Of a DNA stretch of 64,000 bases, positions 21,310 through 34,658 are shown piece after piece. Position 1 is the stretch's first letter; the number at the start of each line of letters is the position of its first letter. The notes under the pieces were generated by a model. That model ran no database searches and was not told where the DNA came from. It saw nothing but the letters and a program-made list of their open reading frames with translations. A program made the translations under genes and the position numbers. This DNA is from Hedera helix (taxonomy: Eukaryota; Streptophyta; Magnoliopsida; Apiales; Araliaceae), in NCBI GenBank assembly GCA_947179155.2, contig OX359282.1, forward strand, positions 18,554,510 through 18,618,509. Direction: 5' to 3'.

Positions 21310-24242
21310 GACCCCGAATTTTATGAAATACAAAATTTAATTTTTCTTCATATATATTTTTTTTGAAACAGTAAGTGGTTAAATTAACAAAATTGAAAGT
21401 TAAGGATGTTATGTGCAAATTTTATTTTGTCGGACAATATTCGCTTTGTCGGGGAATATTCGTTTGGTCGGGGAATATTCGTGCCGTACGACGGCGCCGA
21501 AATAATAAATTATTGGTGGACCCCACAACGGAATATTTGTCGGATATAGAAAACGACAGAAGTAACCTTTTTAAATAAAAATAGTCAACGGAACTGTTAA
21601 AATACCGGTGATAAAAGAATAGTAGCATACGGTAGTTTATGGTATTTTCTGTAGCACACGGTACTCTACAGTAACACACGGTATTGCATAGTGTCTCATA
21701 TTATTGGTCTGATAATTGACACCGTAACTGTTACGCATCATTTCATCGATAATTGTCACTGCATAATATTTTATATTATCAATTCAATAATTGTTGTTAC
21801 ACAGTATTTTGCATTATTGATTTAATAATTGTCATTACACTGTATTTTATATCATTGAGTCAATAATTGTTGTTGCACTGTTTTTAAAATTATTGAACCT
21901 AATAATTGTCACAGTAACATATGCACAGTAATTCACATTATTGAATCAATAATTGTCATTACACAGTAACGTATGCTTTATTTTACATTATTGTTATCTC
22001 TATTATGATGTTATTTAAACAGTTGTATTTCATTAATTTATTGACTTGATATCTAAGAGCTAACTATACTGTATTTATAACAATTAGTCATAATAATTGA
22101 ATTGATAAAGTTATTTGTTTATAATATAAAGTTAGGTGATTATTAGGTGATATGAAATGAATGGTGTAGATTAAAGTGTGAATTATTGTTGAATAATTGA
22201 ATTGATTTGTTTATAATATAAAGTTAGGTGATTATTAGGTGATATGAAATGAATGGTGTAGATTAAAGTGTGAATTATTGTTGAATAATTAAATTGATTT
22301 GTTTATAATATAAAGTTAGGTGATTATTAGGTGATATGAAATGAATGGTGTAGATTAAAGATAATATAATATTTGAAATGGATGGTGTAGATTAAAAGAT
22401 GATCTTTAAATGAATGGTTTAGATTAAATGAATGATAAGATTTTTGGCTATAAATAGAAGCCTTAACTTAAGGATTTTTCATAAACTTCCTTACTTGTTC
22501 TTTCTTTCTCTCTCTAAATACTTCTTGTGAAAGTTCTCTCTAAGTGTGCTTAAGTCATCTTGAGTATTTGTGAAGATCTATAAGTATACGTGTACTGTTC
22601 AAGTTAATCAACCTCATTTAAATCAATATCCAGTCACGTGTTGAGGTAAGGGATACCATCTTTTTCATCTTCCATTATTCAAACATACTATGGTAAGGGA
22701 TTATCATTATTTGATTCTCGATAATAATATTGTTTCTTCCTTACTCATAAGACGTGCCTTTTATTTCCATGTATTAAATTGTGGGAATAACCTTACGGAG
22801 CGGATTGCCGCCTGTTGGTGAATAACCTTTCGTATTCATTCATTATTAATCTCTGAGAATAACCTTACGGAGCGGATTGCCGCCTGTTTGGTGAATAACT
22901 CTTTGTACTCAAATTCTATTAAATTGTGGGAATAACCTTACGGAGCGGATTGCCGCCTGTTTGGTGAATAACTCTTTGTACTCAAATTCTATTAAATTGT
23001 GGGAATAACCTTACGGAGCGGATTGCCGCCTGTTGGTGAATAACCCTTTGTATTAATTTCCTTCACCTTTTGTTAATCAAACCTGCTACGGTAAGGGATA
23101 TTATTTTCTTTCATACTCCTAAATCGAAATTTATTATGGAACTATTGCTTCTATAATTCCTGAAAATATTATATGTTCCATAATAGTTGAACTTCATTAT
23201 TTCAACTGAACCTTCCTATTTACGTGAACCTTTCTATTGAATTGTAACCGTTATTCTGAACTGTGGATCTTGAATATCATTTTTAAATTTCACTCCACAT
23301 CATGTTGACAATTTGGACATTATTTGAATCTGTACAAAGTAAACTTCCGATACTTATTGTTATCCTATTTCTTCTGTTCATCATTTATATCATTCTAATC
23401 ATCCAAAAATCAAGCTGTTGTGAATATCTGTGGCCGGGGGCACAGATGTGATATATTTGTTGAACAGATGATAGGTTAAAGGCGATATAATAGGTTAAAG
23501 GCGATACATCTGTTCGGTGTCTTTTATGGCACGTGGTGAATGTTCTCTTTGGCCCGTAGTGCAAAGATGAACTGTTGTTTGGTATGATTATGACCAAAGG
23601 CTGAATCTGGTATAATCATGACCGTTGGTGTTATATTGAATGTCTTTGGCCCGTAGTGCAAAGATGAACTGTTGATCTGCATGATTATGATCAGGAACTG
23701 TGAATTTGTATTATCTTGACTAATGATATTTCAGATGATAAAAGTTGATGATGTTTTTCCTAAAAAGAGAACCGAGTGGACATTATAGTCTGCATTATTC
23801 TTCTAATAGATTACTCATTCCGCTGCTATTATTGATCTGAACGTTGTTTAAGAATTTAACTGCAGTTTTTGATATAAACCTTGTAGTCTATTGTATTCTA
23901 TCAAGAACTCAACTGTTGAAGACTAATGATAATTTATTCGTCATTATCTTAGTCATGATATTCTTTACTGGGCTATTTGAGCTCACCCTTTCTTTTGTTC
24001 CATTGTTTTTCAACAGGAGATGAAAACATAACAGGGTCTAGCCGGGGAATGGAGTGAGGGTCCGAGGAATAGTTATCATAGTTTTCACGTTTTGTAAAAT
24101 AGTGTGGCAATAATAGTGAAGACTTAGTTGTGTATTATTATACACTGTATTGTTGTACGTTGTGCTTTGTTGTAATAATTTTGTTGTAGTCTTTTGACGA
24201 CTCAAGTATGGGCTGTGTGGGCCCAGATTTGGGGGCGTCACA
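21305..24242 (+). mobile_element. 3' LTR of the young chromovirus (2,938 bp)
   Basis: Same sequence as the 5' LTR at a constant offset of 6,498 bases up to about 23,890, where one T is missing; the offset is 6,497 after that. It ends GGGGGCGTCACA and is followed by the target duplication caatg. It contains the same 92-bp (22114-22358) and ~73-bp (22783-23048) repeats and the TATA box at 22449-22456. Confidence 0.95.
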
Positions 24243-25039
24243 CAATGTTTCAATGTAATTTATTCCTTTTAACCTTGAGATCCTAGATTAAACTCGTGAC
24301 ATGGAATGTGTCATACTCTTCATAATTTAATTTGAGTTTTCTTGATCAATGAGTATACTATATGAAACAAACCACTATTTGAGCATGGCTATGCATTTAA
24401 TAGTCCTACTCAATCAAAAGGCCTATGGATATCACCCTTAATATATAGGAGGGTTAAATTCCATCTAGATCACTCATATTCCTCACACGATTCATGATGT
24501 ACCCAATAATCACCTTTATTGTCCACCCTATTATATCAAAGTACATAAATTCTCGTGTAATAATATAGTGATTTCAGGTCGGAGGATCATTACATCATTA
24601 TCACTATGAGAATTTCCTATGACACTTTGCATAATGCTCCACGTAAAATTCTCATGGTGGGTCAGTCCAGTACATTGTTCTCTAACATGTACCTATGCAT
24701 TGACTCAATATCTCATGTATTTATAACCAATGAGATTTGGCCATCAGTCAATCCACATACTAGTCTCAATGCATCATTGTTGTCCCATTAACAATGATAC
24801 TCGACTAGGGACATTTAAGAGCAATGATACTAATTGTAATTATATAATCTCATATTCAAGTCATATACTTGAAGCTATATAATTCGTATCACTATTCTAA
24901 GGACTTTTATTATGCTAACATTTATATAACGCAATAAATAAAATCATAATAAAATAATTCATTTATTCAATCAAATATAATATCAAAAATGTAAAGCAAT
25001 TATATCAACTAATTGGCCTCTAGGGCATGAACTCTAACA
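24243..25039 (-). mobile_element. Copia-type solo LTR, 5' half
   Basis: Continues the LTR begun at 14081. Read on the minus strand it starts TGTTAGAGTTCATGCCC at 25039. This resembles a widespread class of plant Copia LTRs whose other end reads like GTGTCGAAACCCTA; that resemblance is from memory. The first five bases are the caatg duplication of the Gypsy insertion. Right flank tagtg (25040-25044) matches the left flank. No coding sequence is present. Confidence 0.75.
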
Positions 25040-28000
25040 TAGTGCTCACTTTTGCAAATAAAACCTTTATTTGTAGTTAAAAAGAATGATAAAAAGATCA
25101 TAAACGTAAGGAAGAACGCGTAAGCTAGATTAATTAATTGTCTTTTATTTGTAGTCAGAATGACTGATGTACTACGAACAAGTACTCAAATCATGTAATC
25201 GAATATTATATCAGTAAAACTATCTTTACTTTTATAAGGCTTAGAATTATTGAAACATTAACACAGTATTGTTAAAAAACTATACATCTGAGTAATGGTA
25301 TTGGTAATATGGACTAATCATGTTATGTCAATACTCTGAATTTCGGATAGATAATTATTTTCAATATGAAGAGATATCTATTAATTATGAATTTATGGAT
25401 CCAAGTAAGAGTATTTTGCACATGGAATTTTCATAAGTATGAGGTTGCCTAATTGAGCACTACATACTCGGAAATCCCCTTTAGTTACTGGAAGAAATAC
25501 TTGTGCAGATACTGTAAACTAGGAATATATAGAAGTCATAAATAATAAGATATTAGAAACCTTAAGGTTAAAAATTATGAATGTAAGTACTAAGTTTCTT
25601 GTATCAAGTACAAGTATTTAGTAAAAATTAATGAAAGATCTTTGGGGTTAAAATGAGAACTTTGTTTATAAAACTATTTGACTGGATGAGGATATCGATA
25701 ATATAGAATGTTCATGTTATTGCTGATATTTTGACTTCCAGTTAGATAAGTTTATAGAAGAAAGTAACATATATAAACTTATTGATTTAGTGTTAGCGTA
25801 AACTGTATTGTTGAATCTAACAAGTTCTAACCCTTGCTTGATTTGTTATATGCAAGTCTTCTACCTCAAACTTATATGTTTATGTGTAGTATGTGTTATG
25901 TGCGAACATATGCCGCGAAATGTTATCTGTTAAGTTAAAGCAAGATAAAGTTTATTTGAAAGCATAAACTGTGTATGTGATATTGTTATATTTGCTGAAT
26001 CATAGAGTTCACTCTTGCAAATTAAACCTTTATTTGCAGTTAAGAAAAATGATAAGAAGATCATGATTGTAAAAAAGAACGCGTAGACTAGATTAATTAG
26101 TTGTCTTTTATTTGTAGTCATAATGACTAATGTAGTACGAACAAGTACTCAAATTATATAATCGAATATTAAATCAATAAAATTATCTTCTTACTATCAC
26201 TTTGCGTTATGACTTTACTTTTATAAGACTTAAAATAGTTGAAACATTAACACAATATTGTTGAAGAACTATACATTTAAGTGAGGGCATTGTTAATATG
26301 GACTGATCATGTTATGCCAATGCTCTGAATTTCGAATAGATAGTTATTTTTAATATGAAGAGATATCTATTAATTATGAATTTATGTATCCAAGTAAGAG
26401 TATTTTGCGCATGGAATTTCCAGGGTATGAGGTTGCCTAATTGAGCGCCACAGTACTCGGAAGTCCCCTTTAGTTACTGGAAGAATTCCTTGTGTAGATA
26501 CTATAAACTTTTGATATATAGAAGCTATAAATAATAAGATATTTGAAATCTTAAGGTTAAAAATTGTTATGTAAGTACTAAGTTTATTGTATCAAGTACA
26601 AGTATTTAGTACAAATTAATAAAAGATCTTTGGGGTTAAAATGACAATGTTGTTTATAAAACTGTTTGACTAGATGAGGATATCGATAATATGGATTATT
26701 CATGTTATTGTTGATATTCTAAATTCTCGTCTGATAAGTTTATGGAAGAAAGTAACATCTATAAATTTATTGATTTAGCCTTAGCGTAAACCGTATTGTT
26801 GAATCAGGCAAGTTCTAACCTTTGCTTGATTTGTTATGTTCAAGTCTTCTACCTTAAACTTATATGTTTATGTGTAGTATGTGTTATGTGCGAAGATATG
26901 TTGTGAAATGTTATCTGTTAAGTCAAAGCATGATAAAATTTATATAAAAGCATAAATTGTGTATGTGATATTGTTATATTTGTTGAGCCTTAGTTCTTAC
27001 TCTTCCAAGTTAAACCTTTATTTGCAGTTAAGAAGAATGAAAAGAAGATCATGAATGTAAAAAAGAATGAGTAGACTAGATTAATTAATTATCTTTTATT
27101 AGTAGTCATAATGACTGATGTAGTATGATCAAGTACTAAAATTATGTAATCGAATATTATACCAGTAAAACTATCTTATTATTATTATCACTTTTCCTTA
27201 TGTCTTTACTTTTATAAGACTAGGAATAGTTGAAACATTAACAAAATATTGTTAAAGAACTATACATCTGAATGAAAGTATTGGTAATATGGACTGATCA
27301 TGTTATGTCAATACTCTGAATTTTGAATAGATATTTATTTTCAATATAAAGTGATATCTATTAATTATGAATTTATATATCCGAGTAAGTGTATTTTGCA
27401 CATGGAGGTTCCAGGGTATAAGATTGCCTAATTGAGCGTCGCATTACTCGGAAAGCCCCCTTAGTTATTAGAAGAATTCCTTGTACTGATACTATAAACT
27501 TTGGATATATAGAAGTTATAAATAATAAGATATTTGAAATCCTAAGGTTAAAAATTGTGAATGTAAGTGCTAAGTTTTTGTATCAAGTACAAGTATTTAG
27601 TATAAATTAATGAAAGATCTTTGAGGTTAAGATGACAACTTTGTTTACAAAACTGTTTGACTAGATGAGGATATTGGTAATATGGATTGTTCGTGTTATT
27701 GCTGATATTCTGAATTTCAGTTAGATAAGGATTATGGATGAAAGTAACATCTATAAACTTATTAATTCAGCATTTTTGTAAATTGTATTATTGAATCAGG
27801 AAAGTTCTAACATTTGCTTAATTTGTTATGTGCAAGTTTTCTACCTTAAACTTATATGTTTATATTAGTATGTGTTATCTGGGAAGATATGTTGTGAAAT
27901 ATTTTTTGTTAAGTCAAAACACATTAAACTTTATATGAAAGCATAAACTGTGAATGTGATATTGTTAAACTTGTTGTGCTGTAGTACTCACTATTGTAAA

Positions 28001-31000
28001 TATACTATTTATTTGCAGTTCAGAAGAATGATAATAAGATTATGAACGTAATGAAGAACGCGTAGACTAGATTAATTAATTGTCTTTTAAATGTTGTCAG
28101 AATGACTAATGTAGTACGAACAAGTACTCAAATCATGTAATCGAATATTATATCAATAAAACTATCTTATTATTATCACTTTGTGTTATGTCTTTACTTT
28201 TATAAGACTTTAAATTGTTGAAACATTAACATAGCATTGTTAAAGAACTATACATCTGAATTAGGGTATTGGTAATATGGATTGATCCTGTTATGCCAAT
28301 ACTCTGCATTTTGGATAGATAGTTATTTTCAATATGAAGATATATCTATTAATTATGAATTTATGTATTTGAGTAAGAGTATTTTGCACACGAAATTTTC
28401 AGAGTATGAGGCTGTCTAATTGAGCACTGCATTACTCGGAAAGGCCCTTTAGTTACTGGAAAATTTTCTTGTGTCGATACTGTAAACTTTGAATATATAT
28501 AAGTTATAAATAATAAGATATTAGAAATCTTAAGGTTAAAAATTGTGAATGTAAGTACTAAGTTTCTTGTATCAAGTACAAGGATTTACTATAAATTAAT
28601 GAAAGATCTTTGGGGTTAAGATGAGAACTTTATTTATAAAACTGTTTGACTGGATGAAGATATCGGTAATATGTAATGTTCATGTTATTGCTGATATTCT
28701 GAATTCCAGTTAGATAAGGTTTACGGATGAAAGTAACATATATAAACTTATTGATTTAGCGTTAACGTAAACTGTATTGTTAAATTAGGCAAGTTCTAAC
28801 CCTTGCTTGATTTGTTATGTGCAAGTCTTCTACCTTAAACTTATATGTTTATGAGTAGTATGTGTTATGTGTGAAGATATGTTGTGAAATGTTATTTCTT
28901 AAGTCAAAACATGATAAAAAATTTATGAAAGCATAAACTGTATATGTGCTATTGTTAGATTTGCTGAGCCATAGTGTTCACTCTTGCAAATTAAACATTT
29001 ATTTTCAGTTAAGAAGAATGACAAGAAGATTATGAACATAAAAAAGAACACGTAGACTAGATTACTTAATTGTCTTTTATTTGTAGTCATACCGACTGAT
29101 GTAGTACGAACAAGTACTCAAATCATGTAATCGAATATAATATCATTAAAACTATCTTATTATTATAACTTTGCGTTATGTCTTACTTTTATAAGACTTA
29201 GAATAGTTGAAACATTAACACAATATTGTTAAAGAACTATACATCTGAGTATAGGTATTGGTAATATAGACTGATCATGTTATGTCAATACTCTAAATTT
29301 CGGATATATATTATTTTCAATATGAAGTTATATCTATTAATTATGAATTTATGTATCTGTATAAAAGTATTTTGCGCATGAAATTTTTAGGGTATGAGGT
29401 TGCCTAATTGAGCATCATATTACTCGAAAAGCCCCTTAATTAATTTGTTATGTGCAAGTTTTATACTTTAAACTTATATGTTTACGTGTAGTGTGTGTTA
29501 TGTGCGAAGATATGCTGTGAAATGTTATATGTTAAGTTAAAGTATGTTAAAATTTATATGAAGGTATAAATTGTGTATGTGATATTGTTAGACTTGTTGA
29601 GTCATAGTGCTCACTTTTGCAAATAAAACATTTGTTTGCAGTTAAGAAGAATCATAAGAAGAACCCATAGACTAGATTAATTAATTGTCGTTTATTTGTA
29701 ATAATAATGACTGATGTAGTACGAACACGTACTCAAATCATGTAATCGAATATTATATCAATAAAACTATCTTATTATTATCACTTTGTATTATATCTTT
29801 ACTTTTATAAGACTTAGAATTGTTGATGCAGTAACATAGTATTGTTAAAGAACTATATATCTGAGTGAGGGTATTGGTAATATGGACTGATAATGTTATG
29901 TCAATACTCTGAATTTTGGATAGATAGTTAGTTTCAATATGAAGAGATATATATTAATTATGATTTTATGTATCCAGTAAGTGTATTTTGTGCATGAAAT
30001 TTTCATGGTATGAGGTTGCCAAATTAAGCATCGCATTACTCAAAAAGCCCTCTTAGTTACTGGAAGAATTTCTTAAGCCGATACTATAAAAAATAGATAT
30101 ATTGAAGTTGTAAATAATAACATATTTGAAATCTTAAGGTTAAAAATTGTGAATGCAAGTACTAAGTTTCTAGTATCAAGTATAAGGATTTAGTATAAAT
30201 TAATGAAAGATCTTTGGGGTTAAAATGAGAAAATTGTTTATAAAACTGTTTAACTAGATGAGAATATCGATAATATGGATTGTTCATATGATTGTTAATA
30301 TTTTGAATTCCAGTTAAATAATGTTTATGGATGAAAGTAACATCTATAAATTTATTGATTTAGCATTAATGTAAACTGCATTGTTAAATCAGGCAAGTTC
30401 TAACCCTTGCTTGATTTGTTATGTGTAAGTTTTCTACCTTAAACTTATATGTTTATGTGTAGTATGTGTTATGTGTGAAGATATGTTGCGAAATGTTATC
30501 TGTTAAGTCAAAGCATGCTAAAGTTTATATGAAAGCAAAAACTGTGTATGTGAAATTGTTAGACTTGCTTAGACGTGGTGCATACTCTTGCAAATAAAAC
30601 CTTTATTTGTAGTTAAGAAGAATGATAAGATGATCATGAACGTAAAGAAGAACGCATATACTAGATTAATTAATTGTCTTTTATTTGTAGTCATGATGAC
30701 TAATGTAGTACGGACAACTACTTAAATCATGTAATCGAATATTATATCAATAAAACTATCTTATTATTATCATTTTGTATTATGTCTTTACTTTTATAAG
30801 ACTTAGAATTGTTGAAACATTAACACCGTATTGTTAAAAAACTATACATCTGAATAAGGGTATTAGTAATATGGACTGATCATACTATGTCAATACTCTG
30901 AATTTTGGATAGATAGGTATTTTCAATATGAAAAGATATCTATTAATTATGAGTTTATGTATCCAAGTAAGAGTATTTTGCTCATGGAATTTCTTGGGTA

Positions 31001-31097
31001 TGAGGTTGCCTAATCGAGTGTCGCATTACTTAGAAAAGCCCTCTTAGTTACTGGAAGAATTTTCTTGAGCTGATACTGTAAACTTTGGATATATTGA
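25040..31097 (+). repeat. Satellite array segment 3 (end of monomer 4, monomers 5-10, partial 11)
   Basis: Monomer starts (gtattggtaatatgg or close variants) lie at about 25293, 26281, 27272, 28262, 29251, 29867 and 30857. The spacing is 988-991 except for 29251 to 29867, where ~375 bases are missing between 'aaaagcccctt' and 'tgttatgtgcaag'. The last monomer stops at about 31097 after 'ggatatattga'. Monomers differ from each other by many scattered substitutions, so the array is not newly homogenised. All monomers have the same orientation as segments 1 and 2. Confidence 0.93.
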
Positions 31098-31950
31098 TTT
31101 GACATTCCAAGTTTTTGACAAGATTTCTAAATAAGGATCTTGGTTAATTAGGTGAAGATTAAAAGTTAAAACCTAGTTTAAAGGGATATAAAGTATAAAT
31201 GAATTGATTAAATTATTATTTAATCAAGGTGACTATGGATGTGAAGAAGAAGATATCATACAATACCTACATGTAAGTAGTCAGAAATAAATTGTTATAG
31301 GACACTGTGTTGTGTTAGAATGTGGTATGTTAAATGTATTTATATGTATTTGATTTAATAATGAAAAGAAAGTTAAGAGTTAGAGAATAAAGGAAATGAT
31401 TGAAGAATGTGTAAATTGAGCTCAGTTATGAAAATTAATAATCAGCTTGATAAATAGACCTTGAGAGGTTAGGTTACGAGAATGACAAGGTAATGTATGT
31501 CAGAATGTGCAGAAAGGATATAACAGTTTAACCTAATCTGTATATTAAAAATTAACTGAATAATAAGAGTTATAAGATTTAAAATCTGAATTTTATTGAA
31601 GGAATTAGCATGAATTGATGGAATTAAGATGTGTATTTATACGGTATATAAATACAGAAGATAATACTCTCGATTAGGAGTAAAACGAGTTAGAAATGTG
31701 TATGATACAAATTAGTATATGTGTATAATGTAAACGAATGTAGAGATGTAAAAGTCGTAAAAATTGTAAAAAAGGTAATATGAGCATAAATGGTAAATGA
31801 GAATAAATTTCGGTAATTTTTGATATACAAATCAAAATAATATCAAATATTTTTATTTATAAGTCATTACTTAAAATAACGTATATTCTATTTTAAATTT
31901 TAATTTATAAATCATTTTAAAATAAATCGACCCTGAACAGCAAGCACAAT
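31098..31950. other. Non-coding region between satellite and gene
   Basis: AT-rich sequence with no long frame, no satellite homology and no recognised element. It presumably contains upstream regulatory sequence of the gene at 32589, but I can point to no specific motif. Confidence 0.5.
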
Positions 31951-32472
31951 TAGGGGTGTGCAACTGGTAAATACCGGTCCAAACCGAACAAATACCGAAC
32001 CAAACTGGTACCGAAAGTGGCAAAATTTTGGTATCGAAATCGGTACTGGTTATACTAGTATACCGAACCGGTAAACTGGTTCGGTACCGGTAAACCGGTT
32101 CGGTATCGGTTTTTACTAGATAAAAATTGAAATTAATATTTTATTATTTTTTTTATTATTATAATTATTATTATATTATTATTATTTATTTTATTATTAT
32201 TTTTATTATTGTTATTACTATTTTTATTATTATTATTATTATTTATTATTAATAATAATTTTTTTAAAAAAATTAAAAAATCGATATTATCGGTCCGATT
32301 CGATAAATACCGAATCATAAAAATACGATACCAAAATTAATTCCGAAAAATTAATATATAGTGATTTTTTTTGTACTAGCATGGAATCTGTTTATTTTAT
32401 ACCAAAAAATCACTTCGGTCCAGTCCGATTTCTCGAAAAAACCGAAAAAGTCGAAAATCATGCACAGGCCTA
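31951..32472. mobile_element. hAT-like non-autonomous element (MITE), 522 bp
   Basis: The termini taggggtgtgca and tgcacaggccta form an imperfect inverted repeat. The flanks agcacaat (31943-31950) and agcccaat (32473-32480) are an 8-bp duplication with one mismatch, the size typical of hAT transposons. The interior has many 'ccggttcggt' and 'taccgaac' words near both ends, common in plant hAT MITEs, and a (TTA)n-type microsatellite at about 32140-32265. There is no transposase. Its right end is 116 bases upstream of the start codon of the host gene. Confidence 0.85.
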
Positions 32473-32588
32473 AGCCCAATACGACTCATTTTTTAGATTC
32501 AGATCATTCGATGAAACCAATTTCCTCCATTAACATAACTCCAAGCTCAGCTGTTCATTAAAAATTCCTTTTGATCAAGAGAATCATC

Positions 32589-32900
32589 ATGAAATCAGGT
32601 CTTCTCACTGCCAAATCCCTCAATCAATTTTGTACACTTTCTCGAATAAATTCCATTTCATATCATTTTTTTTCAGTTCCAATTGTAATTTTCAATTCCC
32701 AGTTCAAACCCCCTCGATTGTTCAGAGTTTGCTGCGCTCAAAATAATGGTCCCGTTTCATCCTCCGCCGACTCAGCGAGCGAGTCACTGACTCAGTTGAA
32801 GGTTGCAGTTGGGAGCCCCAGTATTCCATCGTTTGTCCCGGTGGCTAAATTGAGCTTAAGCGACCAAGCCTTTTTCCTATTGGCGTTTATTGCTTGCACG
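32589..32900 (+). CDS. Exon 1 of the membrane-protein gene (aa 1-104)
   Basis: Encodes the transit-peptide-like N-terminus and the first half of the membrane span. It ends in phase 0 at ...FIACT, before GTGATT. Reading through the donor gives only a further short hydrophobic frame to the stop at 32976, which is intron 1. Intron 1 (32901-33623, 723 bp) shows no recognised element. Confidence 0.85.
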
Positions 32901-34608
32901 GTGATTATTGTTTTTTACTTAATTATGCCTTATTACTTGATTTTTTTTGAATGTGTTCGCTTAGATTTGGACTTGTAGTGGAAAATCATGTGTTTGTTTG
33001 GATTAAAAGAGTTTTTAAACAATTAAGCAAAAGGGAAACTGAAGTTAATCTTTTGTTTTTTTGAATAAAATTATTTGGTTGCGGATGGTTATGAAATGGA
33101 GCTATTTTATAAATTAATGGGTTTGTAAGACCTTTGAGATCTGTTATTTATGTATTATTTTTATTAGTTTAAAATAGTAAATTTATTATAAAAGTAGAAT
33201 CACAAAGAGGAAGGACAAGGAGTCCCCTAAGAAAGGGATAACGAATAGCAGCCGACAATCTATACGCCCATTGGACAGTGCCTCTCCTCTGAAAGACCTT
33301 TGAATTATTTGTTCTGTGCTTGGTTAGAATCCCATTGAAATTATTGTTTTGCTGAAAATGTAAACGTAAGAGTACTGTAATTAGATTGATGTTGCTCAAA
33401 GTTTAACTTCACTAGGCACTGTTAGTTAATGAAAACTGGGTTTTCCCATGAATTAAGAAATAATCTAGTCTGGTGCTTGTTTCCAGTAAAATTAGAAATA
33501 ATTTTAAATTGAAGAATCAGAAATGACTTTTTAGTTATTCAATTTTTGGCTTTGTGCTATGTAAGTGAATTTTGTTTATTTGGTTTCGGATTGATAACAC
33601 AAGCCAGTTTTGATGCTATGCAGACTTCTGTAGCATTTACAAGCCTTGTCGTTGCAACCGTACCAGCACTATATGTAAGTCCTTTAAAATAATCTAATTT
33701 TTGAATTCCACTTTCTGTGGGACGTTGCCATATGATTGTGATTTTTGATGAATTAGCAATCAGAATATTTTTGAATGTCATTAGTTGGATTTCATATATA
33801 TAAGTGGTACCCAAACTATTTTATCTTGGGCTTATTTAGGAGAATGAATTTTGACTTTCGTGCTTTTCTTTGGAAACATCTGAATGCGTGATACTTTATG
33901 ACGACATTTGTTGTTTAAGAAGTAGTCTGTTAGCATGTTGACATAGTAAACCAGATGTGTACTAAAATATCATCATGATTTATATTTATTGGCCTAAGGG
34001 TGTGATTTAATACCTGAACTTTCACCAAAGTTTTGATCAAGTCTTCATACTTTAAAATTTCTTGATCGACTCAATAACTTAAAAAAGTTGTAAGTCTTCT
34101 GATTAACGGTTCATCCAATTTATTAATGGAAGCTGTTTTCTGCAAATTAAATAACTGATAGACGAGTTGATTGTACGTATCCATCTTAATAATTTTTCTT
34201 GCACCTCTCGTTCGCGATATAGGAGTATTTGGTCTCTAGATTTCTCTAACAATGTGTCTTGTCGGTCTATTTTTTTCTCTGATGTCCAATTGTCTTCCCT
34301 CCATTTTCTTGTAGTGGGCTAAACTTGGAAGGCAAAGGCTGTGACTAATATTAAGAAGTTTCTGGTCTACTGGTCTCTAATTCTTGATTGGCTTAACATT
34401 AATGATATGCATTTGTGACGCATGCCTTAAAAATCCTTATCCCTAGATGTTTATCATGTTTATGCAGGAGATGTAACACATTCTTATCTCCTTTATTCAT
34501 TTTGCTGATTTTTGGAGGCTTTAATTTTCTTTGATCCGAGTGATGGTATAGAGTTGGGTTTCTCTTGTACTGTGAACATACTTCTAAACAGATTTTTTTT
34601 TGTTTTTT

Positions 34609-34658
<50 letters not shown>

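Larger units (their letters stand above)
14807..24242 (+). mobile_element. Complete, very young non-autonomous Ty3/Gypsy chromovirus (Tekay-like), RT-deleted
   Basis: A structurally complete element of 9,436 bp with a 5' LTR (14807-17745), primer site, internal region, purine tract and 3' LTR (21305-24242). It is flanked by the 5-bp duplication caatg (14802-14806 and 24243-24247). Reading the LTRs side by side I found one difference, a missing T in the run tattt near 17391 versus 23890. The internal region is abnormal: ORF1 has no recognisable gag features, protease is present, and the whole RT core is missing, with the sequence jumping at about 19260 from the region just before RT to just before RNase H. 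RNase H, integrase and a C-terminal chromodomain remain in one open frame. Near-identical LTRs imply recent transposition, so the defective form was probably mobilised by a related autonomous element. The Tekay assignment is inferred from the integrase, chromodomain and long LTRs. Confidence 0.92.

Noticed and set aside
24606..24791. 61-residue frame in the Copia LTR half
   Set aside because: It is inside LTR sequence with no recognisable domain.
32142..32270. Asn-rich minus-strand frame
   Set aside because: It is the translation of an ATT/TTA microsatellite inside the hAT-like element.
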